DNA of 64,000 nt from Salsuginibacillus halophilus. Its GTDB lineage: Bacteria > Bacillota > Bacilli > Bacillales > Marinococcaceae. The DNA is taken from contig NZ_PYAV01000013.1 of NCBI RefSeq assembly GCF_003014715.1, positions 22,167 through 86,166 of the forward strand, written 5' to 3'. The position numbers and the translations under genes are program-made. The notes beneath the pieces are model-generated. The model saw only the letters and a program-made list of their open reading frames with translations. It did not search any database and had not been told where the DNA came from. Positions 1 to 9,068 of the stretch are shown here, one piece after another; the first letter of the stretch is position 1, and every line of letters starts with the position of its first letter.

Positions 1-1430
1 ATTTGAAGTTCGTATTTTTCAGCTTGTTGTTTTGACACATCTTCGAGCACGTGAACGCTGTAAGCTTTTTGGGTATAGGAGCTGTCAACAATGGATGCTT
101 TCATTTCGAATTCCCGCAATTCGTCACCCACAAGTATTTTTAAAGCGAGCGTATATGCCGCAAGTGTCCCGGTGAAAAGCTGCTCCTGCTTCTGTTGAAC
201 TTTCAGGTGGTCTTCTTCACTGATCCAGTCGTACAGCTGCATTTTAGCATCGGAAGAAAACAAGCTATGGAACTCATTATTGGCCTCCAAAATATTCAAA
301 TCACGATCGGCAACGACGAGTGGAACGCTTGAAAAATTAAAAACGGCCCGGAATTTACGCTCGCGCTCTTGAATTAACCAATCCATCTCTTTTTGCCAAG
401 TGATACTTTCCATTAAGATGCCCCAGCCTGAAGGAGAAGGATAAAATGTAACTTCAAGCCACTCACCTTCAAATTGAATCTCCTCTTCTAATTTATTGGA
501 TGCATGTTGAATATGTTGAATCAATGCAGGGTTCTTTTGAAACACTTTCGTATGGAGCACGTTGTTTAAGACTTTTTTGTCTAATGAAAGAAAGCGTGCA
601 GCGGTGTTGTTCATGTAAATGATTTTTCCATCGTTGTCGGCAAAAATGAATGGATCACTGATGCTTGCTAAAATATCGCGCGTTTCTTGTTCCTTTTTTT
701 GCACAGACTGCATCATTTTAATGTTTTTGTAAGCAATATAGAAAAACATACTAACGATGATCACAATAAAAACAGCAATCGGAATAGCAGCGTGATCATT
801 AGAGACAGCGTAAAAGGGTTCGTGCTGGCGCAACGTGTTCGAATAAGTTAGTTCAATTGATGATAGTGCAGTTGTATGAAAGAAAAAGGCAGTTAAACCT
901 TGTGTCAAGCCTGCTGTAAGGCCGAAAGCAAAAGGGCGTCTTTGAAACGAGGCTTTTGTAATGCTTTTTAAATATAAATAAGAAAGTAAAACAGCACTAC
1001 ATAGCGCAAAAAAGAGCCATAACCAGTCATAGCTGATGTTTGCAGCTATCTGCAACCCAAAAATACCGATAAAATGCATAGCTCCAAATGAAGCACTTAA
1101 AAATAAAGTCGTAAAAACTAAGCGGCGTTGAGAAAAGTGCGCATTTAAGTAATAAACTGCTGTCCAGACAGCTAACGTAGTCACCACGAGTGATATAACG
1201 AGTAAAAGTGAACTGAAAGAAACATGTAACGGAACTTCCCAAGCAAATAACGTGAGAAGATAAGTTGTCCAAAGTCCGAGGCTCCAAATGCACAATGAAA
1301 TAAAACGGGTGTATCGTTTCTGTTTTTCTTCAAATGTAATGATATAAACGGCTGTAAAGGACATAGCGACGGCTGCGAGCAACGCAAGAAACAACAGGGT
1401 CATATTAAACGATGTTTGTATGTCCATCAT
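1..1430 (-). CDS. MHYT-domain membrane sensor with PAS domains (3' part outside window)
   Basis: The frame is open from an ATG at 1430 to the window edge (476 codons), so the C-terminus is missing. The start has AGGAG at 1436-1440 and tandem ATGs. The first 240 or so residues contain about seven hydrophobic segments with GAMHFIGI, a variant of the MHYT motif, and a late HTTALSS segment typical of the third MHYT repeat. After the last membrane segment come two PAS-like regions (DPFIFADNDGKIIYMNN and VPLVVADRDLNILEANN). MHYT proteins are proposed to sense diatomic gases through bound metal and usually end in GGDEF/EAL or kinase domains. The output domain cannot be seen here. The neighbouring hmp-nsrR pair makes a nitric oxide or oxygen role attractive, but that is inference. 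Confidence 0.8.
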   Translation of the reverse strand, partial: MMDIQTSFNMTLLFLALLAAVAMSFTAVYIITFEEKQKRYTRFISLCIWSLGLWTTYLLTLFAWEVPLHVSFSSLLLVISLVVTTLAVWTAVYYLNAHFSQRRLVFTTLFLSASFGAMHFIGIFGLQIAANISYDWLWLFFALCSAVLLSYLYLKSITKASFQRRPFAFGLTAGLTQGLTAFFFHTTALSSIELTYSNTLRQHEPFYAVSNDHAAIPIAVFIVIIVSMFFYIAYKNIKMMQSVQKKEQETRDILASISDPFIFADNDGKIIYMNNTAARFLSLDKKVLNNVLHTKVFQKNPALIQHIQHASNKLEEEIQFEGEWLEVTFYPSPSGWGILMESITWQKEMDWLIQERERKFRAVFNFSSVPLVVADRDLNILEANNEFHSLFSSDAKMQLYDWISEEDHLKVQQKQEQLFTGTLAAYTLALKILVGDELREFEMKASIVDSSYTQKAYSVHVLEDVSKQQAEKYELQ

Positions 1431-1550
1431 CTTCGCTCCTAAACAAGAAAAAAATAACATTGAAAGGTTCAAATGTCCTTATACATTTCAGCAAAAATCG
1501 ACATAAATCGCAAGTGATAATCGGACTAAAATCATAAAAACTTAAAACTG

Positions 1551-1850
1551 TCGGCTCGTGCTTTTCCTGTAGGCATCGCCGCCGATGCTTGTCATCCTTC
1601 AGTTATAATATCGTCATGAAACACCATAGATACCCTCTTGATCACACAATTTCTACATAGGATGAGCCATTTTTTAAAGACGCTTCATGAGCTATAAAAC
1701 AAGCATTATATGATCCGTGAATTCAAAAGTAACCGAAACGAAAGACAGCAACCCCCCCTAGAGGATCAAGTGCAGGCTGAAGGCAAGCCCTCGGGAAAGT
1801 GATCGTCTGAAGTGAAGGTGGCACTCATTGTTCGATTTTTATCCTATTAT
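1551..1850 (+). repeat. Dispersed intergenic repeat, degenerate copy (R1)
   Basis: This stretch matches the 49.6-50.2 kb copy of the family in order and orientation: the TCGGCTCGTGCTTTTCC block, a middle part ending in GACGCTTCATGAGC, the core AAGTAACCGAAACGAAAGAC, GCAGGCTGAAGGCAAGCCCTC, and a TTTTTATCCT end. The inner hairpin is missing. It lies in the 834 bp between the MHYT gene and hmp. No coding sequence is seen in it. Confidence 0.75.
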
Positions 1851-1949
1851 TACAACTCATGAAATTCATTCGTCTATGTGATAAAAAATTTCCCGGGAAA
1901 TTGATGAAGGAAAAGAGAGAAGCTCGAAAGTTGTCTTTATACAAAAAAG

Positions 1950-2223
1950 AGGCGGGGCTGTCTCAAAAGGGTTATAAACATTCGATTTAAGAAAAAGGCA
2001 CAGGAAATATACGAGACTCCTGCAGGAAAAGCAACAGCTGAAGATCATGCAATGAGCGGGTTTTGATCATTAGGAAGCTGAAGCGTTGTCCGGCGGCAAA
2101 GCAGACACGACGAAATCAAGCGTAAGCGCAGGTTGAGTCTATGTCGCACTTGTGCCATTGGTGAAAGCGAGTATATTTCCCATGCCTATCATTTAAATTA
2201 TATCTTATGGGGCAGCCCCGTCT
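1950..2223 (+). mobile_element. MITE-like element with about 20-bp terminal inverted repeats (R2)
   Basis: The ends are AGGCGGGGCTGTCTCAAAAG (1950-1969) and CTTATGGGGCAGCCCCGTCT (2204-2223), which match as inverted repeats at 16 of 20 positions. The GGGGCTGTCTCAAAAG type of end is common in transposon-derived elements of Bacillaceae. There is no transposase, so it would be non-autonomous. The right-hand part, about 2045-2212, recurs at about 10601-10775. Target-site duplication is not clear. Confidence 0.65.
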
Positions 2224-2264
2224 AAATAACAATCGTGCTTTTTGAAAGTCGCTTGTCGTTTAAC

Positions 2265-3485
2265 TTAATTTGACTTAGGTCCAAAAAATTCATAGTTGAT
2301 CCGGTCTTCAGCTACGTCCCATTTATTTAATGCGTCGAGTACGGTGTAAATAAAACCTTCCGGGCCGCAGAAATAAAAGGAGGCGTCTTTAGGTACAGTA
2401 GCTTGCAAATATTCAAAGTCAATTCGTCCTGCAGCATCGAAGAAAGGCGTTTGTTCATCACCTGGTGCTGGGTTTGTGTAGCGGATATGAGTCACAGCAT
2501 TGGCAGACACCGGTTCCATGTCCTGTGCTAAGCCGTGAACAGAAGCGCTCGAGGCCGTGTGAATATAGTAAATGCTGCGTTCTGGCGCTTTTTGCTGGGC
2601 GGTTTTAAACATGCTGACAATTGGTGTCGCTCCAACACCTGCGCTTAAGAAAACGAGCGGTTCGTTTCCGGAGGTATCAAGCATAAAGTCCCCTGCAGGC
2701 GCTGTGACAGGAAGTTCGTCTCCTTCGCTGATCGCATCATGGAGCCAGTTGGAGACTTTACCGGATGGTGTTTCAGTGCCGGACGGTTCGCGCTTCACAC
2801 TAATCCGGTAATGGTTTGCACTTGGCGCATCTGATAAACTGTACTGCCGCATCTGTGTATAAGTTTCCCCTTCGATATTAGCTTTGATTGTAATGTATTG
2901 ACCTGGCTGAAAATCTGGGAACGGCTCACCATCAGCCGGCTTTAAGTAAAAGGATGTTATAAGTTCGCTCTCTTTTTCTTTGGACGTAACAGTGAAGTTT
3001 CTAAAACCGTTCCAGCCGCCGGTTTGTGCTGCAGTTTCAGCGTAAAGTTCTGCTTCTACTTTGATGAAGATTTCCGCAATTTCTTCGTAAGCTTGACCCC
3101 AGGCGGCAATAATATCATCAGTCGCTGCTTCGCCGAGGACTTCTTGGATTGAAGCCAGCAGGTGTTCGCCAACGATCGGGTACTGATCTGGCGTGATTTG
3201 CAGACTACGGTGCTTTTCGGCAATTGTGCGCACAGCCGGGGCGATCGCTGATAAATCATCAATGTGTGTAGCTGCTGCATATAAAGCATTAGCTAGAGCG
3301 GCTGGTTGTTTTCCTTTTACTTGATGGGTCGGGTTGAAGACGTGATTTAACTCAGGGTGAGCGCTTAGCATCCGTTTGTAAAAGTGGGTTGTAATTGTTG
3401 TGCCGTGTTCTGCGAGGACAGGTGCAGTCGCTTTGATTGTTTCTTTCGTTTTTTCATCAAGCTGGCTTTGAAATGAAATCGTCAT
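2265..3485 (-). CDS. hmp: Flavohemoprotein, nitric oxide dioxygenase
   Basis: This 406-residue protein converts NO and O2 to nitrate using NAD(P)H, FAD and heme. The N-terminal globin domain (about 1-140) carries the proximal His at about 92 in EKHRSL and the distal Tyr at about 36 in THFYKRM. The FAD-binding motif RQYSLSDAP is in the middle. The NAD domain has GVGATPIVSM and FYFCGPEGF, and the C-terminus ends NYEFFGP. Length is normal for Hmp. The ATG at 3485 has AGGAGGT seven to eight bases upstream. It is transcribed divergently from nsrR, the usual arrangement for NO-responsive detoxification, with NsrR-like inverted repeats between the two genes. Identification is secure from the motifs. 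Confidence 0.97.
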   Translation of the reverse strand: MTISFQSQLDEKTKETIKATAPVLAEHGTTITTHFYKRMLSAHPELNHVFNPTHQVKGKQPAALANALYAAATHIDDLSAIAPAVRTIAEKHRSLQITPDQYPIVGEHLLASIQEVLGEAATDDIIAAWGQAYEEIAEIFIKVEAELYAETAAQTGGWNGFRNFTVTSKEKESELITSFYLKPADGEPFPDFQPGQYITIKANIEGETYTQMRQYSLSDAPSANHYRISVKREPSGTETPSGKVSNWLHDAISEGDELPVTAPAGDFMLDTSGNEPLVFLSAGVGATPIVSMFKTAQQKAPERSIYYIHTASSASVHGLAQDMEPVSANAVTHIRYTNPAPGDEQTPFFDAAGRIDFEYLQATVPKDASFYFCGPEGFIYTVLDALNKWDVAEDRINYEFFGPKSN

Positions 3486-3500
3486 TATTTATACCTCCTA

Positions 3501-3523
3501 AAGGTGTATGGGAAATACATCTT
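3501..3523 (-). promoter_or_regulatory. Candidate NsrR operator upstream of hmp
   Basis: AAGGTGTATGG-G-AAATACATCTT is an 11-1-11 imperfect palindrome with 8 of 11 matched pairs and resembles known NsrR sites (AAGATGYATTT half-sites). It lies directly upstream of the hmp Shine-Dalgarno sequence, downstream of a TACAAT -10 candidate on the minus strand, so bound NsrR could block transcription. Confidence 0.6.
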
Positions 3524-3548
3524 TATTGTATCGTACGAAAATAGAAAA

Positions 3549-3571
3549 AGAAATATATATAATACATCTTT
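3549..3571. promoter_or_regulatory. Second, weaker NsrR-like site in the hmp-nsrR intergenic region
   Basis: AGAAATATATA-T-AATACATCTTT has one strong half-site (AAAGATGTATT on the minus strand) and 7 of 11 paired positions. It lies between the divergent promoters and could serve nsrR autoregulation or hmp. The second half-site is weak. Confidence 0.4.
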
Positions 3572-3647
3572 TATGGCAAGCTTAGTATGACGCTTATATT
3601 TTTATGTGATAAAATTTTGTCACGACAGGGATTAGAGAGGGATTTAA

Positions 3648-4082
3648 ATGCACTTAAAAAAATATACAGACTACGCATTACGCGTATTAATTTATGCAGC
3701 GGCGAAACCGGAAAGTGAGCTTGTGAATAAAAAAGAGATCGCTGAAGCATATGGGATATCAGAAAACCATATCGCAAAAATTGTGTATGAATTAAGTAAG
3801 TTCGGCTTGATTGAAACCATACGCGGCCGCGGTGGCGGCATTCAGCTTGCTGATAAACCTTCACAAATTAATGTGGGCGACGTTGTCCGGAAAATGGAGG
3901 GGGACTTTGCTTTATTTGAATGTTTTGATCCAAAAACGAACGATTGTGTACTTACCCCGGCATGTAAACTTCGCCATGTACTGCATGATGCACTCGGAGC
4001 GTTTTTAGAAGTGCTTGACCAATATACGCTCGAAGATATGGTTGAAAATCGTGAAGAGCTCCGGCATCTGCTTGGATTTTAA
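3648..4082 (+). CDS. nsrR: Rrf2-family nitric oxide-sensitive repressor
   Basis: This 144-residue Rrf2 protein has an N-terminal winged helix (MHLKKYTDYALRVL, then YGISENHIAKIVYELSKFG) and the basic wing RGRGGGIQLA. Three cysteines at 92, 100 and 106 (ECFDPKTNDC, TPAC) occupy the positions known to bind the [4Fe-4S] cluster in B. subtilis NsrR. NO destroys the cluster and relieves repression of hmp, ResDE-dependent and other genes. The gene is divergent from hmp. The start ATG has a modest GAGAGGGAT ribosome site. A TAAAAT -10 with an ATGACG -35 spaced by 17 bp lies just upstream. IscR and RsrR were considered, but the cysteine pattern and neighbour favour NsrR. Confidence 0.93.
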   Translation: MHLKKYTDYALRVLIYAAAKPESELVNKKEIAEAYGISENHIAKIVYELSKFGLIETIRGRGGGIQLADKPSQINVGDVVRKMEGDFALFECFDPKTNDCVLTPACKLRHVLHDALGAFLEVLDQYTLEDMVENREELRHLLGF

Positions 4083-4089
4083 TCTCCAT

Positions 4090-4115
4090 GCTTACATTGT
4101 GAGGTCAGCGGGTAT
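4090..4115 (+). promoter_or_regulatory. Candidate sigma-B promoter for gabD
   Basis: GCTTAC (4090-4095), a 14-bp spacer and GGGTAT (4110-4115) fit the general-stress consensus GTTTAA-N12-15-GGGTAT, with a perfect -10 and 4 of 6 at -35. It lies 48 bp before the gabD start and just after nsrR. Confidence 0.45.
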
Positions 4116-4162
4116 AGGTGAATGTATCGTCAACTTCATATTGAATGGAGGCGGAGCTTCAT

Positions 4163-5584
4163 ATGGAAGGCAAGCTGTTTATTCAAGGAAAGTGGCAGGG
4201 TGGTGACACATTTGATGTAACCAACCCGGCTGATGGTTCAAAGGTGGGTACTGCAGTGGATGCCGGCAGTAAAGAAACGGCTGAAGCCGTGAAAGCAGCG
4301 TCAGAAGCTTTTACATCCTGGTCGCAGAAAACCGCTGAGGAGCGGGGGAAATACTTAAAAAAACTGCAGGCGTTGATGCTTGAACACCGCGATGAGCTTG
4401 GAGAATTAATTACGAAAGAGATGGGTAAACCATTGCAGGAAGCCAAAGGTGAAGTGGAGTATGCTGCTTCATTTTTAGAATGGTTTGCTGAAGAAGGCCG
4501 GCGTGCTTACGGTGATATTATTCCTTCAAACGCTCGTTCGAAACGGTTTATGGTATTCAAGCAGCCGGTCGGTGTCGTTGGTGCAATCACCCCGTGGAAT
4601 TTTCCGCAGGCCATGGTGACACGCAAAGTCGCACCGGCGCTTGCAGCAGGGTGTACTGTCGTCTTAAAGCCGGCAGAGGACACGCCGCTTTCAGCAGTAA
4701 AGTTTGCTGAGCTTTGTGAACAGGCAGGTCTTCCGGCTGGGGTTTTCAATCTCGTTACTGGGGATGCAAAAGGAATCGGTGATGAGCTTTTAAACCAGGA
4801 GAAGGTGAGAAAAGTTACGTTTACTGGTTCAACGGCTGTCGGTAAGCACTTAATGCAAGGCTCAGCTGAACACGTGAAAAAGATTTCCTTAGAACTAGGC
4901 GGACATGCACCTGTTATTGTTTTAAACGATGCAGATTTAGATCTGGCAGTAGCAGAAACGGCAGCTTCAAAGTTCAGAAACGCCGGGCAGACTTGTGTAT
5001 GTGCCAACCGGGTGTATGTGCAGGCTGATGTGTATGAAGCATTTGTGGAAAAGTTTAAGGAAAAAGCTGCGTCAATGAACGTTGGTGACGGGATGGACAC
5101 ATCGAATCAGCTTGGCCCGCTAATTAACAAAGAAGCTTATGACAAGGTGGATCGTCACGTTAAGGACGCCCGTGAACAAGGGGCAATTGTAGAAACCGGC
5201 GGTGAAGGCTTCTCAAAAGATGGCGGCTGGTTTTATAAACCAACTGTGCTTTCTAATGTGACCCACGATATGGTCATGATGGAGGAAGAGACCTTCGGGC
5301 CGGTAGCACCTATCCAGAAGGTTGAAACAGTTGAAGAAGCGGTGGAGCTGGCAAATGCTTCGCGTTACGGCTTAGCTGCGTACTTCTTTACAGAAAACAT
5401 GAAAACCGGCATGCATGTCGCAGAAAATTTAGCGTTTGGCATTGTCGGTTGGAATGATGGACGTCCTTCAGCAGCTGAAGCTCCATTTGGCGGCATGAAA
5501 GAGAGCGGCTTAGACCGGGAAGGCGGCCGCGAAGGACTTGAAGCGTTTCTTGAAACGAAGTACGTTTCATTAGGTGTTAAATAG
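4163..5584 (+). CDS. gabD: NAD(P)-dependent succinate-semialdehyde dehydrogenase
   Basis: This aldehyde dehydrogenase of 473 residues oxidises succinate semialdehyde to succinate, the last step of the GABA shunt. It follows E. coli GabD closely: TPWNFPQAMVTRK (Rossmann/active-site loop), FTGSTAVGKHLM (cofactor), the general base in LELGGHAP, and the nucleophile in GQTCVCANRVYV, where the C-x-C is typical of SSADH. An upstream in-frame ATG exists at 4145, but the ATG at 4163 follows GGAGG (4147-4151) and matches the family N-terminus. It starts 80 bp after nsrR on the same strand, with a sigma-B-like promoter between them. Substrate specificity is inferred; another aldehyde is possible. Confidence 0.85.
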   Translation: MEGKLFIQGKWQGGDTFDVTNPADGSKVGTAVDAGSKETAEAVKAASEAFTSWSQKTAEERGKYLKKLQALMLEHRDELGELITKEMGKPLQEAKGEVEYAASFLEWFAEEGRRAYGDIIPSNARSKRFMVFKQPVGVVGAITPWNFPQAMVTRKVAPALAAGCTVVLKPAEDTPLSAVKFAELCEQAGLPAGVFNLVTGDAKGIGDELLNQEKVRKVTFTGSTAVGKHLMQGSAEHVKKISLELGGHAPVIVLNDADLDLAVAETAASKFRNAGQTCVCANRVYVQADVYEAFVEKFKEKAASMNVGDGMDTSNQLGPLINKEAYDKVDRHVKDAREQGAIVETGGEGFSKDGGWFYKPTVLSNVTHDMVMMEEETFGPVAPIQKVETVEEAVELANASRYGLAAYFFTENMKTGMHVAENLAFGIVGWNDGRPSAAEAPFGGMKESGLDREGGREGLEAFLETKYVSLGVK

Positions 5585-5624
5585 TTGAATTTAGGCATGT
5601 TTCGCACTTTCTAATCTCAATTTT

Positions 5625-5687
5625 GCAGAAGCGGACAAGGTTTTGTCGAGAATTTAAACTTTCTTGAAAAAATTGTCCGTTTCAGCA
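5625..5687 (+). other. Long inverted repeat between gabD and hpf
   Basis: AGAAGCGGACAA (5627-5638) pairs with TTGTCCGTTTC (5673-5683) across a long AT-rich loop. It could act as a gabD terminator or as a regulatory stem. It has no clean T-run, and its right arm overlaps the sigma-B-like -35 of hpf. Confidence 0.4.
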
Positions 5688-5705
5688 GGGGGTTACTTGA
5701 GGTAT
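5679..5705 (+). promoter_or_regulatory. Candidate sigma-B promoter for hpf
   Basis: GTTTCA (5679-5684), a 15-bp spacer and AGGTAT (5700-5705) match the sigma-B consensus at 5 of 6 positions each. The B. subtilis orthologue (yvyD) is known to be sigma-B and sigma-H controlled, which supports the call. Confidence 0.45.
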
Positions 5706-5739
5706 ATAGAAGAGTGTAGACACGAAAGGAGGAGTCTTG

Positions 5740-6312
5740 ATGAATTTTAATATTCGAGGCGAAAACATCGAAGTAAGCGAGTCTTTACGGGGATACGTGG
5801 AAAAGAAAATTAGTAAATTGGAGCGTTATTTTGATTCGACACCGATTGCTGATGTCCACGTTAACCTGAAAGTTCTCAATAACGAACAAAGCGTTGAAGT
5901 TACAATCCCTATGCCTCAGCTTCTTCTCCGGGCTGAAGAGACGCACAACGATATGTATGCAGCGATCGACCTTGTCGTCGAAAAGCTGGAGCGTCAAATC
6001 CGAAAGCATAAAACTCGTGTCAACCGTAAGTTTAGACAGCAAAACGGTGAAGTTAAACAAACATTTGTCGATGATATCGAAGAGCTGAATTATGTCGACT
6101 TTGATGAAGATGAAGGTGTAGAAGAGGATAATGTAGACATTGTCCGTACAAAACGATTTAACTTAAAGCCGATGGATGCAGAAGAAGCAGTCCTGCAGAT
6201 GGATATGCTCGGCCACAACTTCTTCGTATTCTCCAATGCGGTAAGCGGTGACACAAGCGTGGTTTATCGTCGTAATGATGGCAAGTACGGCTTGATTGAG
6301 CCGGAATCTTAA
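5740..6312 (+). CDS. hpf: Long-form ribosome hibernation promoting factor
   Basis: This protein of 190 residues binds the 30S subunit and drives formation of inactive 100S ribosome dimers in stress or stationary phase. The N-terminal S30AE domain (about 1-105, MNFNIRGENIEVSESLRGYV) is followed by an acidic linker rich in Asp/Glu (about 110-135) and the C-terminal dimerisation domain (about 135-190) with NFFVFSNAVSGDTSVVYRR. That is the full long form. The ATG at 5740 lies 7 bases after AAAGGAGG; a TTG directly before it is a worse fit. It precedes secA as in B. subtilis (yvyD-secA), with a strong terminator between them. Confidence 0.96.
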   Translation: MNFNIRGENIEVSESLRGYVEKKISKLERYFDSTPIADVHVNLKVLNNEQSVEVTIPMPQLLLRAEETHNDMYAAIDLVVEKLERQIRKHKTRVNRKFRQQNGEVKQTFVDDIEELNYVDFDEDEGVEEDNVDIVRTKRFNLKPMDAEEAVLQMDMLGHNFFVFSNAVSGDTSVVYRRNDGKYGLIEPES

Positions 6313-6334
6313 GCCGGAACAGAAATTATAAACA

Positions 6335-6371
6335 AAGCAGAAGCTGCTGAAAAGGCAGCTTCTGCTTTTTT
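6335..6371 (+). terminator. Rho-independent terminator after hpf
   Basis: The perfect 11-bp stem GCAGAAGCTGC/GCAGCTTCTGC with a TGAAAAG loop is followed by TTTTTT. It separates hpf from secA. Confidence 0.92.
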
Positions 6372-6426
6372 ACGTTCAGCAGTAAAGGGTTGACGTTTTT
6401 AGCGACATTTTAGCGGTAAGGCTTGA

Positions 6427-6455
6427 TTGTAACGTTGCAATGGAATTGATACAAT
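6427..6455 (+). promoter_or_regulatory. Sigma-A promoter of secA
   Basis: TTGTAA (6427-6432), a 17-bp spacer and TACAAT (6450-6455), with TG near the -10 (TTGATACAAT). It lies 60 bp before the secA start and after the hpf terminator. Confidence 0.7.
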
Positions 6456-6514
6456 AGAACTTAAGTGTGGCGCCTTACATTGGAGCCAGTGGAAGAGAGG
6501 GCGATGATACGTAT

Positions 6515-9043
6515 ATGTTAGGACTTTTGAAAAAAGTTGTCGGGGATACAGATCAACGCATCGTTAAAAAGATGCAGAAGCGTGTGGATCAAATTGAGAC
6601 GCATATTGAAGATGTTAAGAAGTTAACAGATGATGGCTTACGACAGAAGACGGAAGAATTTAAAGAGCGTTACCAAAACGGTGAAAAGCTTGACCAGCTG
6701 CTGCCGGAAGCTTACGCCGTCGTAAGTGAAGGCGCAACAAGGTCACTAGGCATGACGCCGTTTCGTGTTCAGCATTTAGGTGCCATTGCTTTACATGATG
6801 GAGATATTGCTGAAATGAAAACTGGTGAAGGTAAAACGCTTGTTGCAACGATGCCAGTGTATTTAAATGCTTTAACTGGTAAAGGTGTACATGTGGTAAC
6901 GGTAAACGATTACCTGGCAGGCCGCGACAGTGAGGATATGGGCGTTTTGTATAACTTCCTCGGGTTGTCTGTTGGTTTAAATCAAAAAGGAATGACAAAG
7001 CTGGAAAAGCAGGAAGCGTATAACTGCGATATAACGTATGGTACGAATAATGAATTTGGTTTTGATTATCTACGCGATAACATGGTGCTTTATCAAGAGC
7101 AGATGGTCCAGCGCGATCTTCACTTTGCGATCGTCGATGAAGTGGACTCGATTTTAATTGATGAAGCGCGGACGCCGTTAATTATTTCCGGGTCAGTAGA
7201 TCAATCGACAAAACTATACGGGTTTGCAGACCAGCTTGTACGCTATTTAAAAGTTGATGAAGATTTCACGTTTGATGAGAAAACGAAAAACGTTCAACTT
7301 ACCGAAGAGGGCGTTAATAAAACAGAACGTTATTTTCAGCTTGATAACTTGTATGACCAGGATAACGTTCAGGTGAATCACCACATTAACCAAGCTTTAA
7401 AAGCTCATCAAGCGATGGTGCGCGATGAGGATTATGTCGTTGATGAAGATGGTGTTGTTATCGTTGACCAGTTTACCGGCCGTTTAATGAAAGGCCGGCG
7501 GTACGGCGACGGGCTGCACCAAGCGATTGAAGCAAAAGAAGGGCTGCCAATTCAAAAAGAAAGCATGACCCTGGCTTCAATTACATTCCAGAACTACTTC
7601 AGAATGTATGAAAAACTTGCTGGTATGACAGGTACAGCGAAAACGGAAGAAGAAGAATTCCGTAACGTTTATCAAATGAACGTTACTTCAATTCCGACAA
7701 ACGAGCCGATTGTACGCGATGATAAGTCTGACCTAATTTATAAAACGCAAAATGCGAAATTTAAAGCTGCCGCTGATCAGATTGAAGAGCTTCACGAAAA
7801 AGGTCAGCCGGTGCTTGTTGGTACAGCAAGTGTTGATACGTCTGAACTTGTTTCAAACATGTTAAAAAAGCGGCGCGTACCGCACGACGTTTTAAACGCG
7901 AAAAACCATGAAAACGAAGCGAAAATCATTGAAAATGCCGGCGAACGCGGTGCGGTTACCATCGCCACCAACATGGCTGGACGTGGAACTGACATTAAGC
8001 TTGGTAATGGTGTGCGCGAGCTTGGCGGGTTATTTGTACTCGGTACAGAGCGCCACGAAAGCCGCCGGATCGATAATCAGCTCCGCGGACGTTCAGGTCG
8101 TCAAGGTGATCCGGGTGCATCGCAGTTTTACTTGTCGATGGAAGATGATGTGATGCGCCGCTTTGGTTCTGAAAACATGTACAACATGATGGAAAAGCTC
8201 GGAATGGATGAAGATCAGCCGATTGAAAGCCGTCTAGTTACGAGAGCTGTAGAAAAAGCGCAGCAGCGCGTTGAAGGACGCAATCAGGATTCGCGTAAGC
8301 AGATTTTACAGTACGACGATGTGATGCGCGAACAGCGTGATATCATTTATGCACAGCGTAAAGAAGTGCTAGAATCTGAAAACTTAAGCAGCATTGTGAA
8401 AGATATGATCAAACGTGTCATTGAACGCGGTGTGCAGGCACACACACCAGAAGATGAAGTCCCGGAAGACTGGGATTTAGAAGCCATTGTAAGATATATG
8501 AACGGCACGGTGCTATTTGAAGGTGACTTGTCTTCCGATGAATTATGGGGCAAAGAACCGGAAGAAATGATCGAGCTGATTAATGAAAAAGCAAAAGCAT
8601 ATTACGATGAGAAAGAAGCGTCTTATGGCGAAGAGATGCGTGAGTTTGAAAAAGTGATTATGCTTCGAGCGGTCGACCGAAAGTGGATGAACCATATTGA
8701 TCAAATGGATCAGCTGCGTCAAGGCATTCACCTCCGCGCTTACGGGCAGAATGATCCGCTCCGTGACTACAAGTTTGAAGGCTTCAACATGTTTGAAGAA
8801 ATGATCAACAACATTGAAGAAGAAGTTGTTACTTACGTGTTAAAAGCCGAAATTAAAGAAAACGTAGAACGCGAAACCGTAGCTGAAGGTGAAGCGGTAC
8901 ATGGGAATAATACCGAAAAAGAGCGTAAGAAAAATCAAAAGAAACAGCCGGTACAACGTGGCCAGACGATCGGGCGTAATGATCCGTGTCCTTGTGGCAG
9001 CGGTAAGAAGTACAAGCAGTGCTGCGGTCAAAACGCAGGTTGA
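6515..9043 (+). CDS. secA: Preprotein translocase ATPase SecA
   Basis: The motor ATPase of Sec export couples ATP hydrolysis to movement of preproteins through SecYEG. In the 842 residues are seen [11 protein letters not shown] (Walker A), [18 protein letters not shown] (Walker B and DEAD-like box), the preprotein cross-linking region, [13 protein letters not shown] (motor 2), and a C-terminal zinc motif [14 protein letters not shown] that binds SecB or the ribosome. The ATG at 6515 gives the family N-terminus [10 protein letters not shown]. The frame extends upstream to 6467, but that part does not look like SecA. The ribosome site is only a distant GAGAGG at 6495-6500. Followed 25 bp later by prfB, as in B. 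subtilis. Confidence 0.98.
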   Translation: MLGLLKKVVGDTDQRIVKKMQKRVDQIETHIEDVKKLTDDGLRQKTEEFKERYQNGEKLDQLLPEAYAVVSEGATRSLGMTPFRVQHLGAIALHDGDIAEMKTGEGKTLVATMPVYLNALTGKGVHVVTVNDYLAGRDSEDMGVLYNFLGLSVGLNQKGMTKLEKQEAYNCDITYGTNNEFGFDYLRDNMVLYQEQMVQRDLHFAIVDEVDSILIDEARTPLIISGSVDQSTKLYGFADQLVRYLKVDEDFTFDEKTKNVQLTEEGVNKTERYFQLDNLYDQDNVQVNHHINQALKAHQAMVRDEDYVVDEDGVVIVDQFTGRLMKGRRYGDGLHQAIEAKEGLPIQKESMTLASITFQNYFRMYEKLAGMTGTAKTEEEEFRNVYQMNVTSIPTNEPIVRDDKSDLIYKTQNAKFKAAADQIEELHEKGQPVLVGTASVDTSELVSNMLKKRRVPHDVLNAKNHENEAKIIENAGERGAVTIATNMAGRGTDIKLGNGVRELGGLFVLGTERHESRRIDNQLRGRSGRQGDPGASQFYLSMEDDVMRRFGSENMYNMMEKLGMDEDQPIESRLVTRAVEKAQQRVEGRNQDSRKQILQYDDVMREQRDIIYAQRKEVLESENLSSIVKDMIKRVIERGVQAHTPEDEVPEDWDLEAIVRYMNGTVLFEGDLSSDELWGKEPEEMIELINEKAKAYYDEKEASYGEEMREFEKVIMLRAVDRKWMNHIDQMDQLRQGIHLRAYGQNDPLRDYKFEGFNMFEEMINNIEEEVVTYVLKAEIKENVERETVAEGEAVHGNNTEKERKKNQKKQPVQRGQTIGRNDPCPCGSGKKYKQCCGQNAG

Positions 9044-9068
9044 TGATTGTTAAACGAGGTGAGCGCCG

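Noticed and set aside
4507..5100. Long antisense open frame (197 codons) inside gabD
   Set aside because: It is in a fixed register with the GC-rich gabD codons, has no ribosome site or family features, and gabD is certain.
6467..6514. Upstream extension of secA to the 6467 start
   Set aside because: The extra 16 residues do not resemble the SecA N-terminus, while the ATG at 6515 gives the family start MLGLLKK.
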